A stretch of DNA of 64,000 nt from contig NC_056764.1 of NCBI RefSeq assembly GCF_018687715.1, forward strand, positions 10,606,501 to 10,670,500, in the 5' to 3' direction. Below, one piece after another: positions 31,641 to 42,192 of the stretch. The notes below the pieces were generated by a model, which had not been told where the DNA came from, did no database searches, and saw only the letters and a list, made by a program, of their open reading frames with translations. Positions within the stretch are counted from its first letter, which is position 1; the number at the start of each line of letters is the position of its first letter. The DNA comes from Carya illinoinensis (taxonomy: Eukaryota; Streptophyta; Magnoliopsida; Fagales; Juglandaceae). The position numbers and the translations under genes were made by a program.

Positions 31641-32922
31641 AGTGGGTTGTTAGGGGATTGGACTGGAGTTGGATAAGTTTTCAAAGTTTTGCTGTTGGGA
31701 GATATTTTTGAAGATAGATAGTAATGAGAGGTAGAGATATCTGTCAAGCTTCGTATAATTAGAATTTAGGAGCATTGATGGCAAAGTTTGCATTAACTTT
31801 TTCTGATGGAGATTAGACCAAACAAAATGTGTGGGACATGAATTTATATGGCGTTACTTTGATAGCTGATGTTGTATCTTTCACATTTATAAGTACGTAC
31901 CAAACGTCACAATATATCACTACAAAAATAAAGGAAAATAATAGAACTATATGAGCTTCTTATAAAGATTTAAAGTACTGGTAAATCTATAAAAGAATTA
32001 CATAAAAATAATCTCACAAGTTGGTGTGACTTCATCTAATTCGTTAGATCTACTTTACAATAAAAATAATTTTAAATCTAATAAATTACATTAAATTACA
32101 TTAATTTGTAAAATTATTTTTATATAATCTCTTTATAATTAAAATATTTTTCAAAGATTTAAACAGAGATCCATCACAAAGTATGCACGTTCTAGCTCAT
32201 TCTTATAGGCTTTGGAATACACTTGTAAAATATTCCGAGCCCAAACAAATTTGGAAGCTGGGCTGCTTCGTAATTTCATGTCATGATACAAGCTAACAGT
32301 TTGCCATTATTAGGCCCAAGAAAATTATATAATGCCAGACATGGGCCACTACATTTTCAGATTTTGGGGTTATCTATCTTAATTCTAGGCTCTCGTGTTT
32401 CTGAAGGTTGCACATGTCCACTTGTTTTAAAACCATTAGTCGTGCTACTCTTGCAAGCATATACGGTTCTAGTAAATAAGAAGGAAAATAATTTATATAG
32501 TCTTCGAGTACCTAAGTTTTATGCATTTTATTTTATAAAAATAGATAAATATAACATCTACGTAAAAAAATTTATTTTTTAACAGCGAGTTTCACATTTT
32601 TCTAAATGAAAAATTATATTTGCAGTCTAAAAGTCTATAAATCCTGCGCACACTATTTAAAAAAAAAAGTAGGTAAATTTGATATTTACATAGATTTTTA
32701 TTTTGGTTAACAGTGGATTCCACCTTTGTCAAAGGGAATGTTCGGAATTTGCACACCTTAAAACTCTTTTTATTTAGTTGAGTAAAATCATTGTCTTAAT
32801 AATTGACATTTTCTTTTTACAACAATTTACAAAGCAATTTTACTACATTACTGTATATTTGTTTATTTGAATTTGTGTAATAGCCGCGTATATGCAAGAA
32901 AACAATGCGAGAGCACTTGTTG

Positions 32923-33148
32923 TATTGCAGATACTATTAAGTTGTAAAGTTAGATTTTAGCCCCTTACTATAAATAAACATTCATTTTAGTTACCTTTCT
33001 ATTTTTTAGTCTTTTACTAAGAGTTAGTTTTTCTCATTTTGTATAAATAGAAGGTAACTCGATGTACTGTACAAGTGAAATATATCAAAAGTATTATTTC
33101 ATCTCTCCTTCTTCGATCATCTTGACTTTCTTAATTGAAGTTGCTTCA
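32923..33148 (+). repeat. 5' LTR of deleted copia element
   Basis: Begins TATTGCAGATA and ends GAAGTTGCTTCA, followed at once by TGGTATCATAAG (compare TGGTATCAGAGC). Contains a TATA-like GTATAAATAG at about 33041-33050. Confidence 0.85.
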
Positions 33149-33168
33149 TGGTATCATAAGTATAAATA

Positions 33169-33730
33169 GTGGAAACCTTAGGGTTTTGCTTCGATTTCAC
33201 TACAAGATTCATTCTTTCCCTTGCAAGAATGACTACCTCCTCTGTTTCATTGAGTACAGACGATTTTAGTCCGTATCATCTCCAAAATGGAGATTCTCCT
33301 AGTTCGATTTTGGTGTCTAATCTCCTTATTGGGAACAACTACAATAGTTGGTATAGATCAATGGAAATGTTGTTAAAGGCCATGAACAAAATAGGTTATC
33401 AATGTTGTGATTACTCAGCCAGTTGAAACAAATTCCTCGTATGCTAAATGGGATCAATGTAATAGCATAGTTTTGTCATGGATTCTCAATTCTATGTCTA
33501 GAGATATTGGGGAAACCATCTTTTATGCAAAAACAGTTAAAGATATTCGGGATAAGTTAAAGAATCGGTTTTATCAAGGCAATGGACCACAAGTTTTTCA
33601 GTTGCAAAATGAACTTTCCTATTTATCTCAAGATCAAACATCGGTGAGAGTTTATTATAGAACGTTCAAATGTTTGCGGGATGAACTTATGAACTATAAT
33701 CACATGCCTAATTGTACATGTGGGACATAA
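33169..33730 (+). pseudogene. copia gag remnant, frameshifted
   Basis: MTTSSVSLSTDDFSPYHLQN (from 33229) is the N-terminal gag segment. After a frame change around 33407-33425 it continues with LSWILNSMSRDI and LQNELSYLSQDQTSVRVYY, typical of plant copia gag. It stops at 33728. Sequence from 33730 to 34232 is further decayed gag and linker with stops. Confidence 0.8.
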
Positions 33731-34232
33731 AAACTACACTTGTGCTGTTGTTTTTAGAATATCAACAGCGTCAACATATAATCATGTTTTTTATGGGATT
33801 GAATGAGGAATCTGCACATGTAAGGGTCATATTTTATTATTGGAACCCTTACCATTGATTACCAAAGTTTTCTCTTTAGTCATTTAACAAGAGAAACAAA
33901 GGGTAGTTGATTCCATGGGAAGAGTAGGATTTGAACCTAATGCTGCCTTCATGAATAAAAGAATAGAAGGTTCAAAGATCAATCCTAGAAAATAGCAATA
34001 CTGAAAATAAAAAGTTTTGTGCACTCACTATGAAATGACCAATCACACGATAGGCAAATGCTACAAACTATATGGATATCTTTCAAGTTTCAAATAAAAA
34101 GGGAAAGTTTCATTAGCAAACCAAGTCATGGATCAACCTCAAGTACACCCTTTGATCAGAATTGTATGTCTTTTTCTTAATAAGAGTATCAGCAACTACT
34201 TGCATTAATTCGACCACAATCAACTAAGCCAT

Positions 34233-34769
34233 TTGATAAATGGATCAACCTCAAGTAAAACAGTTTGTCATTCAAGTTTCTCATCTATGCAAAATGATAA
34301 TTCAACATTTATTTCTAACACTTGGATCATAGTTACAGGTGCTATAAATCATTTTGTTCATTCTATAACCATTTTCACCACAATTACACAAGTTCCTAAT
34401 ACATTTGTTAAACTGCCAAATGGAGAAAATGTTACAATAACGCATCTTGGGACTGTCCATTTATCAGATGGCTTAGTTCTGAAGGATGCGTTATGTGTTC
34501 CTAGTTTTGCATATAATCTTCTTTCAGTAACTAAGCTTACATCTTATGAGAGTTGTTATTTTATTTTTATGCCTAAGATTTGTTATATACATGGCCTTAC
34601 CCAATGGAAGATGATTGGGAAGGGTAGAAAAGTAGTTGGTCTATATTTTCTACAACAACCCTCAACCAGTGCAAATTCCATTCTTTCCTCTGTAAATTCT
34701 ATATCTGATTCTAATTTCTTCTTACTAATTGTGACTCTATTGTTTTTCATTCTTTGTTGTCAAAGATGA
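34233..34769 (+). pseudogene. copia protease remnant
   Basis: TWIIVTGAINHFVHS stands where active elements have a D-T-G-A active site; the catalytic aspartate is replaced by valine. The domain continues with VKLPNGENVTITHLGTV and LKDALCVPSFAYNLLSVTKL, typical copia protease blocks. It ends after a short tail without reaching integrase. Confidence 0.8.
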
Positions 34770-34805
34770 ATGTTTATAACATATATCATTCATCTTGAGG
34801 AGAAC

Positions 34806-35030
34806 TATTGCAGATATTGTTAAGTTGTAAAGTTACATTTCAACCTTTTATTATAAATAAACATTCAGTTTAGTTACCTTTCTGTTTTTTAATCTTTTAC
34901 TAAGAGTTGGTTTTTTTTTTTTCATTTTGTATAAATAGAAGGTAACTCAATGTACTGTACGAGTGAAATATATTATAAGTATTTTTTCATCTCTCCTTCT
35001 TTGATCATCTTTACTATTGAAGTTGCTTTA
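34806..35030 (+). repeat. 3' LTR of deleted copia element
   Basis: Begins TATTGCAGATATTG after a purine-rich GAGGAGAAC and ends GAAGTTGCTTTA. It is the diverged partner of 32923-33148. Confidence 0.85.
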
Positions 35031-35128
35031 TGTTGTTTTATTTTACACCATCCAATCACAATTTATCCCTCAAGAACTCTACAGTTTTACAAAAAGTTAC
35101 ACCACATATGACTATAATTTCTCCCTTA

Positions 35129-35690
35129 GAGCATTCTCACCAGATTAGCCATTTCCAAAATTTATTGTATTTTTTGACTATTAGATGTAAAACACGGCTG
35201 CAATGGATTATCTATTAACAAAATTTGTAGCTTTTAGCTATAGTATCCGTAAAGAAAAACTCAAATTTGGTCTACACTATACATATAGCAAATCTTATTT
35301 TATTATTTTTTTATAACAATCTCTCTTTTCTCTCTATCTACATCCACAAACTTCCACAAGTTTCTTTAAATTAAATAATAAAATGTGATAAAATAAAATA
35401 AACTAATAAGTAATAATTAAAATATGATAAAATAAAATAAATTAATAATTAAAAAAATTAAATATTTTTTAAATTATTAATTACTCATTACTATATAATA
35501 AATAAATGGATATACAATGTGAAAATTTGATGTGAATAGCTAAAGTTAAATTTATCTTATATTATTTTATTGTTATATAATAAAAAAAATAGCTATTCTA
35601 ATGTGGAGATTTATATAAATGGAATAGTCAAAATCTAAATTCATCTTATATTCATCAAAATTATCTTTTACATATGCCTAATCCATTAAG
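35129..35690. mobile_element. PIF/Harbinger-type (Tourist-like) MITE, right end interrupted
   Basis: TTA precedes GAGCATTCTCACCAGATTAG. A matching inverted word (TATGCCTAATCC) near 35678 suggests the right side, truncated where the next element starts at a TTA site. AT-rich and non-coding. Confidence 0.45.
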
Positions 35691-36206
35691 CATTGGTTTA
35701 TACATATGCAAAAACACCTCTTTTGGAGATTGACTCTACCATTCAAGAAAAACTCTCACATTGAAATTATGAATTTTTTTAGTCAAAATAATAATAAATT
35801 ATTGTTATTATTATTATTTGCAATTAGCATCCACTACATACATTTGGCATTAATAATAAAAATATAATAACAAAAAATATAATTTTTTTAGATATTTTAT
35901 TAAAAATATAATCAAATGATAAAAAATATCATATATTATAATAATAAAATAAAAGTGAATGTGAAGTATCTTGTGCTCTTAAGGGAGGGAGAAGAGGAAA
36001 GGGTTGTGAGAGAGAGAGTGGGAGGAGAGAAAAATAATTAGTAAAATAAGATTTATAGAGTGATTAATGGATCTCCAAATTTGTATAGGTGATGTTTATA
36101 CCTATGCAAAAATATAAATATGCATAATCTAATGTAGTAAAATTTAGAGTCATATTATGCAAAAATATCTTTACATATGCATATGCATAAACCAATATCA
36201 CTCTTC
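35691..36206. mobile_element. Tourist-like MITE with GGTTTATACATATGC inverted ends
   Basis: Left ATTGGTTTATACATATGC pairs with right GCATATGCATAAACCAAT (about 36177-36196). TTA lies on both sides (35688-35690 and 36207-36209). AT-rich body with no ORF. Confidence 0.55.
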
Positions 36207-37196
36207 TTAGAGCATTGGCTCGTCATTGCCCAATGCAAGTCCAAAATGGAGCATAAATTTGAAGAAATTCATCTGCAACAGCCTAGCTAAAACTCGAAGG
36301 TTTGACATAACTGCTATAGTGAAGCTTTAGCCCTCTCCATGTTTGGCGAGACACTGTGCAAAGAGCAAATTATATTTTATTTGTTTTTTACTACCTGCCA
36401 CCATCCGTTTCCCTCGGTTTCTTGTTGGGTATTCCAAATTCCTTGCCATTCTTTCCTTTCTTTCTGTCCCGAACTCCCATCTCTTCATCTCGTCGCTGTT
36501 TTTCAGCCCGTAGCCCTAAATCTCTCCAGCGGTTGCCGTCGTCTTTGTGTAAGTCTCTCTTCCCCTCTCTTCTCTCTTCTCTCCCTCTTCTCTCTTGCTG
36601 TCATTATGCATTTCTCTTCTCTGATTGATTTTATCTCCTTTGCGTTACAAGGTCAAACTAATTTTTTCTGAAATAGGCTTGCTCCATGAACTGAAACGGT
36701 TCTTCTTCATCCACGAATCTGCCACTACCGGTAGCATCTGTTTGGGTAAATTATTTGGTTTTTTTTTTTTTTAGGATGAAATGATATTAAAGATGATTCA
36801 TTGTTTGCTGTTTGGTGTATTACATTTTTTTTCCTTGAAATGTTGTGGTCTCCACATTGATATCTACGTATTGAATCGATTGAAATGGTATTGCATTTTT
36901 TGATCTGTTTTGGTATATTGTTTGTCTATTGTGGACTGTTGTTTGTCTATTTTTTTTCTTCAATGTGTTCTTTAATTGTTGGTCTGTAGTTGGGGAATGA
37001 ACTCATGGTGGTGTCCAAGCCTAGGGCCTTAAAAGGGTTTCTTCTGGGTCCTCTATTGTTGGTGTTTGGTAATGGGGTTGGCTTATAGTTACAGAAGTGC
37101 AGAACTAGAGGGTGAGGTTGGATCTTCTAGTTGTAGTGTTTTATGGTTTTCTTAAATGAATGGGCTTTCTAGTTGTAGTGTTTTGGGGTTCTAACT

Positions 37197-37198
<2 letters not shown>

Positions 37199-37246
<48 letters not shown>
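37199..37246. repeat. (TA)n microsatellite
   Basis: Uninterrupted AT/TA repeat of about 47 bases. Confidence 0.95.
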
Positions 37247-37249
<3 letters not shown>

Positions 37250-37763
37250 ATATTGTATAAAACCTTGCCAAGAAATGTTTTTTGAGGTTTTGAACACTTG
37301 GGGGTGATTTCTGTGTTTATTTTCTTGGAGTTGGCATGTGCTCCATCAAACATTGTGGAATACAATGTTTTATTCTACTTTCTCTCATGCGACCTCCAGA
37401 TTGTATTGTACATTGTGGCATGTCCAATGGTGATTTTTTTGTTAATTCATGATTAATTAAACTGCATCACTGTGTTAATATACAGTTTTAATAAAACTGC
37501 ATTACTGTGTTAATTCATTGTTAATAAAACTGCATCACTGTTTTAAGATTCACTATAACTGATTGCCAAGGCTGACATGCAATTTTCATGCTCTACATTG
37601 TTGAAAAATTTTGTGTTTCTCTCAAACCTGGGTCTTGCCTTTTTTTTCTTTATTATTTGGAGTGGGCGTCTGAAAATGTATAGGGACCCTGTTTTACTGC
37701 AGTCCTTGTGCCTGAAACAAGGAAAGAGGCCAAAGAAAATAACAAAGTCCTAATAAAATTGCC

Positions 37764-38093
37764 TTGCACTTTACTAGATTAGAGAATTCCTTGCCCAATA
37801 GTTTTCATGAATCCATCAGTAACCCTTTCACAATTTTATTCATTCTAACTATTCCTAGATTAGCTCATTCAAAACCTTACCATTGCCTATTTGCTATCCA
37901 TTGGATAGATAGTACTAAGAAACCAGCACTTGACATTTTTAACATCACAAATAAAAATGTAAAATTAACTGATCTCATTATAACCAGACAACACATCACC
38001 AAGGTATTATTAGAATTTAAAGTAATTGTAGAAATACAAAACTACCTTAAATATCTCCTAGTCCAATCTAATCTGGATGCCTTAGATAAATGA
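37764..38093 (+). pseudogene. unassigned coding-like fragment inside the Harbinger-type element
   Basis: An open frame of about 109 codons with balanced amino acid content (for example HSKPYHCLFAIHWIDSTKKP and VLLEFKVIVEIQNYLKYLL). It has no clear start and ends at TGA. It looks like part of a larger mobile-element or virus-like polyprotein rather than a host gene, but I do not recognise the family. Neighbouring sequence in all frames is closed. Function not assigned. Confidence 0.35.
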
Positions 38094-38225
38094 AAAATTC
38101 TAAACCCTTTGCATCTCTAGGATCTTCTCATATCTCTCTTTAATGGAAAAAAGTTTTTGACTTAAAAGCAATTTTGGAGGTGTCTAATGTTGGTAGCTTT
38201 GATTTTTTTTTTTAGATTATTAGTG

Positions 38226-38270
38226 GCTGCCCAGCCACATGTAGGCTGGATAAACATGTGGCTGGGTAGC
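38226..38270. repeat. 17-bp inverted repeat (hairpin)
   Basis: GCTGCCCAGCCACATGT and ACATGTGGCTGGGTAGC pair over 17 bases with one mismatch around an 11-base loop. GC content is far above its surroundings. Confidence 0.85.
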
Positions 38271-38294
38271 AACTAAATTAATCTATTGATTAAT

Positions 38295-38472
38295 GGGCTG
38301 TTTTGTAAATTTCTAAATTGTTTTGGTAGGATTGTGGACTGTTTTGATAATAGTGGACTATTTTGATAATTTTTGGACTGTTTTGGGGTACATTAGTGGA
38401 CTGTATTTCTAATTTGTGGACTGTTTTGGTAATAGTGGACTGTTTTGGTTATAATGGACTGTTTTGGTAATA
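38295..38472. repeat. ~20-bp minisatellite (GTGGACTGTTTTGGTAATA units)
   Basis: Seven GGACT(G/A) words at spacings of about 19-23 bases between 38336 and 38461, each followed by TTTTG or a variant. Two isolated look-alikes (TGTGGACTGTT) occur near 36931. Confidence 0.85.
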
Positions 38473-39189
38473 TTATAAAAAAAATAATATTATATTATTT
38501 TTTAGACTTGGGGATAGCTAGTCCAATACGGATTAATTTAGCTAGAAGTCCATATTATGGTCAAAACACAATATTCTAGCTAAATTTTAGGCCATTGCCA
38601 ATGTTCTTAGATGAGAGGATAAGTCTATAACTAAAACAAGATGTAAAGCTTAATCCTTGTAGACTTGTAACCCTAATTATTTTTTAAGATCACCTCCAAC
38701 CACAACTCCAACATCACCTAGCCATTAATCCACTATTGTTGATTCTGGGCCATCAATTATGTCGGGTGGTCGGACTGACCCCTATTTTCTTTTAGAATAA
38801 TGTTAGTTGTCCTGAGAATCCCTGCTGACAATGAGTCTCGATACAATTTTTTTTTATTTAGTTATTAAGAAATTATTTTTAAAGATATTGTGAATTTAAA
38901 AAAAAAAAAATTAAAAGAGTATACAAAAATGTATGAAAAAAAAAAGGCCAAATGGCCTTATCAGGAGAATTTGTCGAGCTACTCTCTCGGTGGGTATAAC
39001 ACGACTCTTTATTTAAAATTAAAATTTTTAAAATTTTAATGTGTAGAGTCTAGTGTGAGTATGTCTATTTTACCATTTAATTTTCTATTGAAGGTTGTAA
39101 AAGACCTAGTCTGCACAAATCTTAAATGAAAATTTTCCCATGCAATATAACCTAAAAAGAAGATTTCCTTTACAACATAATAGCTTTTA

Positions 39190-39660
39190 AAAAAAAAATT
39201 AACAATAAGGATAGTAATATTTACTATCTATATATATTATTTATATAAATAATTGTATATAATTAATTATTAATATATCACAATATTACATAAGTATTAT
39301 ATTCTTTAATGTATAACTATAAGTTATAGAGTACTAGTATATATTAATATATTAACATATTATAAGAGTTATAATATAAATTGTAGTGTATGTATACATT
39401 TATAATAGTATTAGTATAGTTAACTTAATATGTTAGTATTAAATCACTATAACTACACATAATATTATTTAATATAGTTTTCCCAATTTATCACTAACAT
39501 ATAATATATTAGTAATACTATTAGTATAGTTATTAGTTATAGTATTGTAATTTTCATTAGTCACTTAATTTTAATTTAATATTTTAAATAATTTTTTTGT
39601 TAATCGATTTAAAAAAAAAGTTGGACCAAACCGGACCGGACCAAACTATGCTCACCCCTT
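39190..39660. mobile_element. family D element fragment
   Basis: The right end GGACCAAACCGGACCGGACC followed by CTCACCCCTT and an AT-rich palindromic body with TAGTATTAGTATAGTTA words match the other two family D copies. The left end is not identified. Confidence 0.55.
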
Positions 39661-39875
39661 CTGTCATCTGGTTAAAATTTTATCCCTTCAATTCATTTAT
39701 TCAATTATTCCTCTAAAAAAGAAAAAAGAAAATATTCAAATCGAATTGAAAGAGCTTGTTTTAAAAAAAATATATATATTGAAAAAAATTGAAATTTATT
39801 ATTAAAAAATTAATTTTTTATATAATTCTTATATTTTATTAATTTTTTTAAATGATTATATAATTTATAATTATA

Positions 39876-39923
<48 letters not shown>

Positions 39924-40129
39924 AATAAACTTTTCAATGGCCAGCGGATGAATGGCCACCTTTGACAAACTGGGAGTGGTCGTGATACCTTGAAGGGCCC
40001 AATTCATTTTAAAGGTAGCCCAAGCCACCATCTATTTTTTTTAAAAAAAATTGTTTTCTTTATTTATAAAAGAAATCAGTTTTTCATACTTTAGTAACCC
40101 AGTTTATTTTTTTAAGTAATGAGTAGACC

Positions 40130-40290
40130 ACATCACTATCCTATTTATATCTCACTATAAATGATATGATACATTTATTATTATTTGATTATAAAGAAGT
40201 ATGTAATAAATGATCAATCAATAGTAGTAAATGTTCTTTATCTTATTGAATGAGATGTAAATATGATGGTAGTATAATGTATAGAATTTT
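40130..40290. mobile_element. MITE family G copy
   Basis: Palindromic AT-rich segment around TTATTATTTGATTATAAAGA, ending AGTATAATGTATAGAA. The same layout occurs at 46955-47115 (TATACACTATATTA, then GAGTATAATGTATAACA). Confidence 0.5.
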
Positions 40291-40382
40291 TCTTTTTTAA
40301 AATCAATTTAAAAAATAATAGGAAGCTTTTTAAAATATAATTAATTGAGAATTGATGTTATACTTTTCAGTTATACCTCTTA

Positions 40383-40993
40383 GAGCATCCTGGTCCCATT
40401 GTTTATCCTCATCCCCATAATTTAACTCAAAATCACATTTCTTTAAAATTTTTCTTAAATTTTATTCATCTTTCAAAAACTTCCTACATCTCATTCCTCA
40501 TCCCTATCTCTATTCTTTAAATAATATGTTTCTATTCTTTTTTATTATTTTTTTTTCATTTCTATTTATAAATTTAACTACGTACTCAATATTTTTTTTT
40601 TATTTTTTGAACTATTACTCTAGTGAATATTTTAAACAAAAATTTAAATTATTTTTTTGTGAATATGAGAATATTTTTAAAATTAATTTTTTTATATTTT
40701 CATAATTAATTAAATTATTTTTAAAATTATTATTTAAAACTATAATAAATATGAATATGAGAGAAAGTGTAAATGATTGAAAAATTATTTATTTGATATA
40801 TTAGAATAAAATATTGATAAAAATGATTTAGGGAATGAATAGTGAGTCTCTAAATATGGAGATTTACTATTTATTCCCTAAACTTTTTTCTTAAAATAGG
40901 AATCCGGATGTGGGAGGCATTTTGATCAAAATCTCAAAATAAATCTCAAATTATGAAAAATATGATACTTTAGAAAACCGAATAGAGATGCTC
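40383..40993. mobile_element. Tourist-like (PIF/Harbinger) MITE, 611 bp
   Basis: TTA|GAGCATCCTGG on the left and GAGATGCTC|TTA on the right give inverted GAGCATC ends and a 3-bp TTA duplication. The body includes GAATAGTGAGTCTCTAAATA and TTTACTATTTATTCCCTAAA, words typical of this plant MITE class. Confidence 0.75.
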
Positions 40994-41271
40994 TTATTTT
41001 ATATTATTGACGTGATCCCACAACTTGATGTCACGCATTTTATTAAAAAATATTTAAAATAAAATAACACATAAAAAAAATCTTAAATTTTCTCTATCCT
41101 TTATATATATATATTTTTAATCACTCCATCATCTTTTTCGTTTAATTTTTTTTTTATATAAGAAAACACAAAGTGAGCTATATAAATCATTTTTCTATTT
41201 CCCAGTGCATTTTTCTTATCTTTGGTAATTACGAAGAAATTTATTTCGGGGGTTACGACAAGGAAGGTGGT

Positions 41272-41286
41272 AGAACATTATAGAAA
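41272..41286 (+). promoter_or_regulatory. heat-shock element-like site (three units, one imperfect)
   Basis: AGAAC-ATTAT-AGAAA follows the nGAAnnTTCnnGAAn layout with TTA in place of TTC in the middle unit. It lies 444 bases before the start codon of the small HSP gene. Binding by heat-shock factors is inferred. Confidence 0.45.
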
Positions 41287-41376
41287 GGGATGGCACCCAC
41301 TCATTTCGTTTTGCAATTCTACTCCATCGATGGTTTCGCGCGTGATGACTGTTAAGAGAACCTTTACGAGAATACC

Positions 41377-41386
41377 AGAAGTTTCG
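41377..41386 (+). promoter_or_regulatory. heat-shock element (two perfect units)
   Basis: AGAAG-TTTCG is a perfect inverted GAA/TTC pair. A third unit is weak (TTCTT). It lies about 220 bases upstream of the TATA box, with a MITE in between. Confidence 0.5.
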
Positions 41387-41427
41387 TTCTTTTTCCATTT
41401 TCATCCATTTTTATTTGGCTAATGGTA

Positions 41428-41560
41428 CATACAGTTATTTTTACTTATTTTTTGTGCACTTTATTGATATGATTTATTGGATTAATTTTTTTTTTAATAT
41501 CCAACCAATCATATCACTGGAGTGTACAAAAAAGTGTACAAAAATAATTGCATTTAAAAT
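41428..41560. mobile_element. MITE family B copy within the small HSP promoter
   Basis: Near-complete palindrome: ACAGTTATTTTTACTTATTT, then TTTGTGCACTTTATTGATAT on the left, against AATCATATCACTGGAGTGTA and CAAAAATAATTGC on the right. It separates the upstream heat-shock elements from the TATA box. Confidence 0.75.
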
Positions 41561-41603
41561 TTTTGTTTTTATTAATGGAGAATCCAGAACCCTCTTTCAG
41601 CAT

Positions 41604-41611
41604 CTATATAA
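41604..41611 (+). promoter_or_regulatory. TATA box of the small HSP gene
   Basis: CTATATAAG, 107 bases before the start codon. Just upstream, AGAATCCAGAACCCTCTTTC holds further GAA/TTC words that may form a degenerate proximal heat-shock element. Confidence 0.65.
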
Positions 41612-41715
41612 GCAGTGCTCTCGCCCCTGTTGTGTTCATAGCGAAATTTATCATCCCTCTTTAATTACTTAGTTCTCCCTCAAGCTAAATTTACATTCTC
41701 TCAAGGTTTCAAGAC

Positions 41716-42192
41716 ATGTCGCTCATTCCTAGCATTTTTGGCGGTCGCCGAACTAATGTGTTTGATCCATTTTCTCTAGATATTTGGGATCCCTTCGATG
41801 GACTCCTCTCTTCCGGCATTGCCAATGTCCCAGCCTCAGCAAGCGAAACTGCCGCATTGGCCAACTTGCGAATCGACTGGAAGGAGACCCCGGAGGCCCA
41901 TGTTTTCAAAGCCGACCTTCCGGGGCTGAAGAAGGAAGATGTGAAAGTGGAAGTTGAAGAAGGCAGAATTCTGCAGATTAGCGGAGAGAGGAGCAAAGAA
42001 CAGGAGGAGAAGAACGACAAGTGGCACCGCATTGAGAGGAGCAAGGGGAAGTTCCTACGCAGGTTCAGGCTGCCGGAAAATGCAAAGATGGATCACGTCA
42101 AGGCTAACATGGAGAACGGAGTGCTCACTGTGACTGTTCCTAAAGAAGAAGAGAAGAAGCCAGAGGTCAAACCCATTGAGATTTCTGGGTGA
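41716..42192 (+). CDS. cytosolic class I small heat shock protein (HSP20 family), 158 aa
   Basis: An intronless ATP-independent chaperone that holds unfolding proteins during heat stress. The N-terminus [20 protein letters not shown] is the class I signature. The alpha-crystallin domain covers about residues 47-150 ([65 protein letters not shown]). The C-terminal IEI motif (EVKPIEISG) that links dimers into oligomers is present. With no signal peptide or targeting tail, it should be cytosolic. The predicted mass is about 18 kDa, so it belongs with the HSP17.5-18.5 proteins. Heat-shock elements and a TATA box lie upstream, and an AATAAATAAT-type polyadenylation signal lies near 42337. The frame is intact and probably functional. 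Confidence 0.97.
   Translation: MSLIPSIFGGRRTNVFDPFSLDIWDPFDGLLSSGIANVPASASETAALANLRIDWKETPEAHVFKADLPGLKKEDVKVEVEEGRILQISGERSKEQEEKNDKWHRIERSKGKFLRRFRLPENAKMDHVKANMENGVLTVTVPKEEEKKPEVKPIEISG

Larger units (their letters stand above)
30993..32917. other. AT-rich intergenic region with MITE copies
   Basis: Holds two family A MITE copies, a diverged third-like segment (about 32600-32770) and a CT microsatellite (about 31389-31408). A 99-codon frame is open at 32283-32582 but resembles nothing and ends in low-complexity AT sequence. No gene is seen. Confidence 0.55.
32923..35030 (+). mobile_element. old, internally deleted Ty1/copia element with both LTRs (~2.1 kb)
   Basis: 5' LTR 32923-33148, primer-binding site 33149-33160, gag and protease remnants, 3' LTR 34806-35030. 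TGTTG flanks it on both sides (32918-32922 and 35031-35035). The LTRs differ at roughly 20 positions over ~225 bp, so insertion is old. Integrase, RT and RNase H are absent between protease and the 3' LTR. It could only have moved with proteins supplied by another copy, or lost the region after insertion. Confidence 0.85.
36210..38606. mobile_element. large non-autonomous PIF/Harbinger-type element (2.4 kb)
   Basis: The left end GAGCATTGGC and right end GCCAATGTTC are inverted repeats (9 of 10 bases) flanked by TTA on both sides (36207-36209 and 38607-38609), the Harbinger target size. The left part (36330-36670) looks like a CT-rich transcript leader with a donor-like TGTGTAAGTCTC. The interior holds a (TA)n run (37199-37246), an unassigned 109-codon frame (37764-38093), a 17-bp hairpin (38226-38270) and a minisatellite (38295-38472). 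No transposase domain is recognisable. Confidence 0.55.
38607..40382. other. AT-rich intergenic region
   Basis: Contains a family D fragment, a decayed family A-like segment (about 39750-39885), an AT microsatellite (about 39879-39920) and a family G MITE (40130-40290). No coding sequence is seen. Confidence 0.6.

Noticed and set aside
36339..36671. Plus-strand frames of 90-110 codons
   Set aside because: CT-rich sequence giving Ser/Leu/Phe-rich products in two frames; looks like an untranslated leader within a transposon.
41222..41422. Plus-strand frame of 66 codons upstream of the small HSP gene
   Set aside because: Lies in the promoter with heat-shock elements; no family resemblance.
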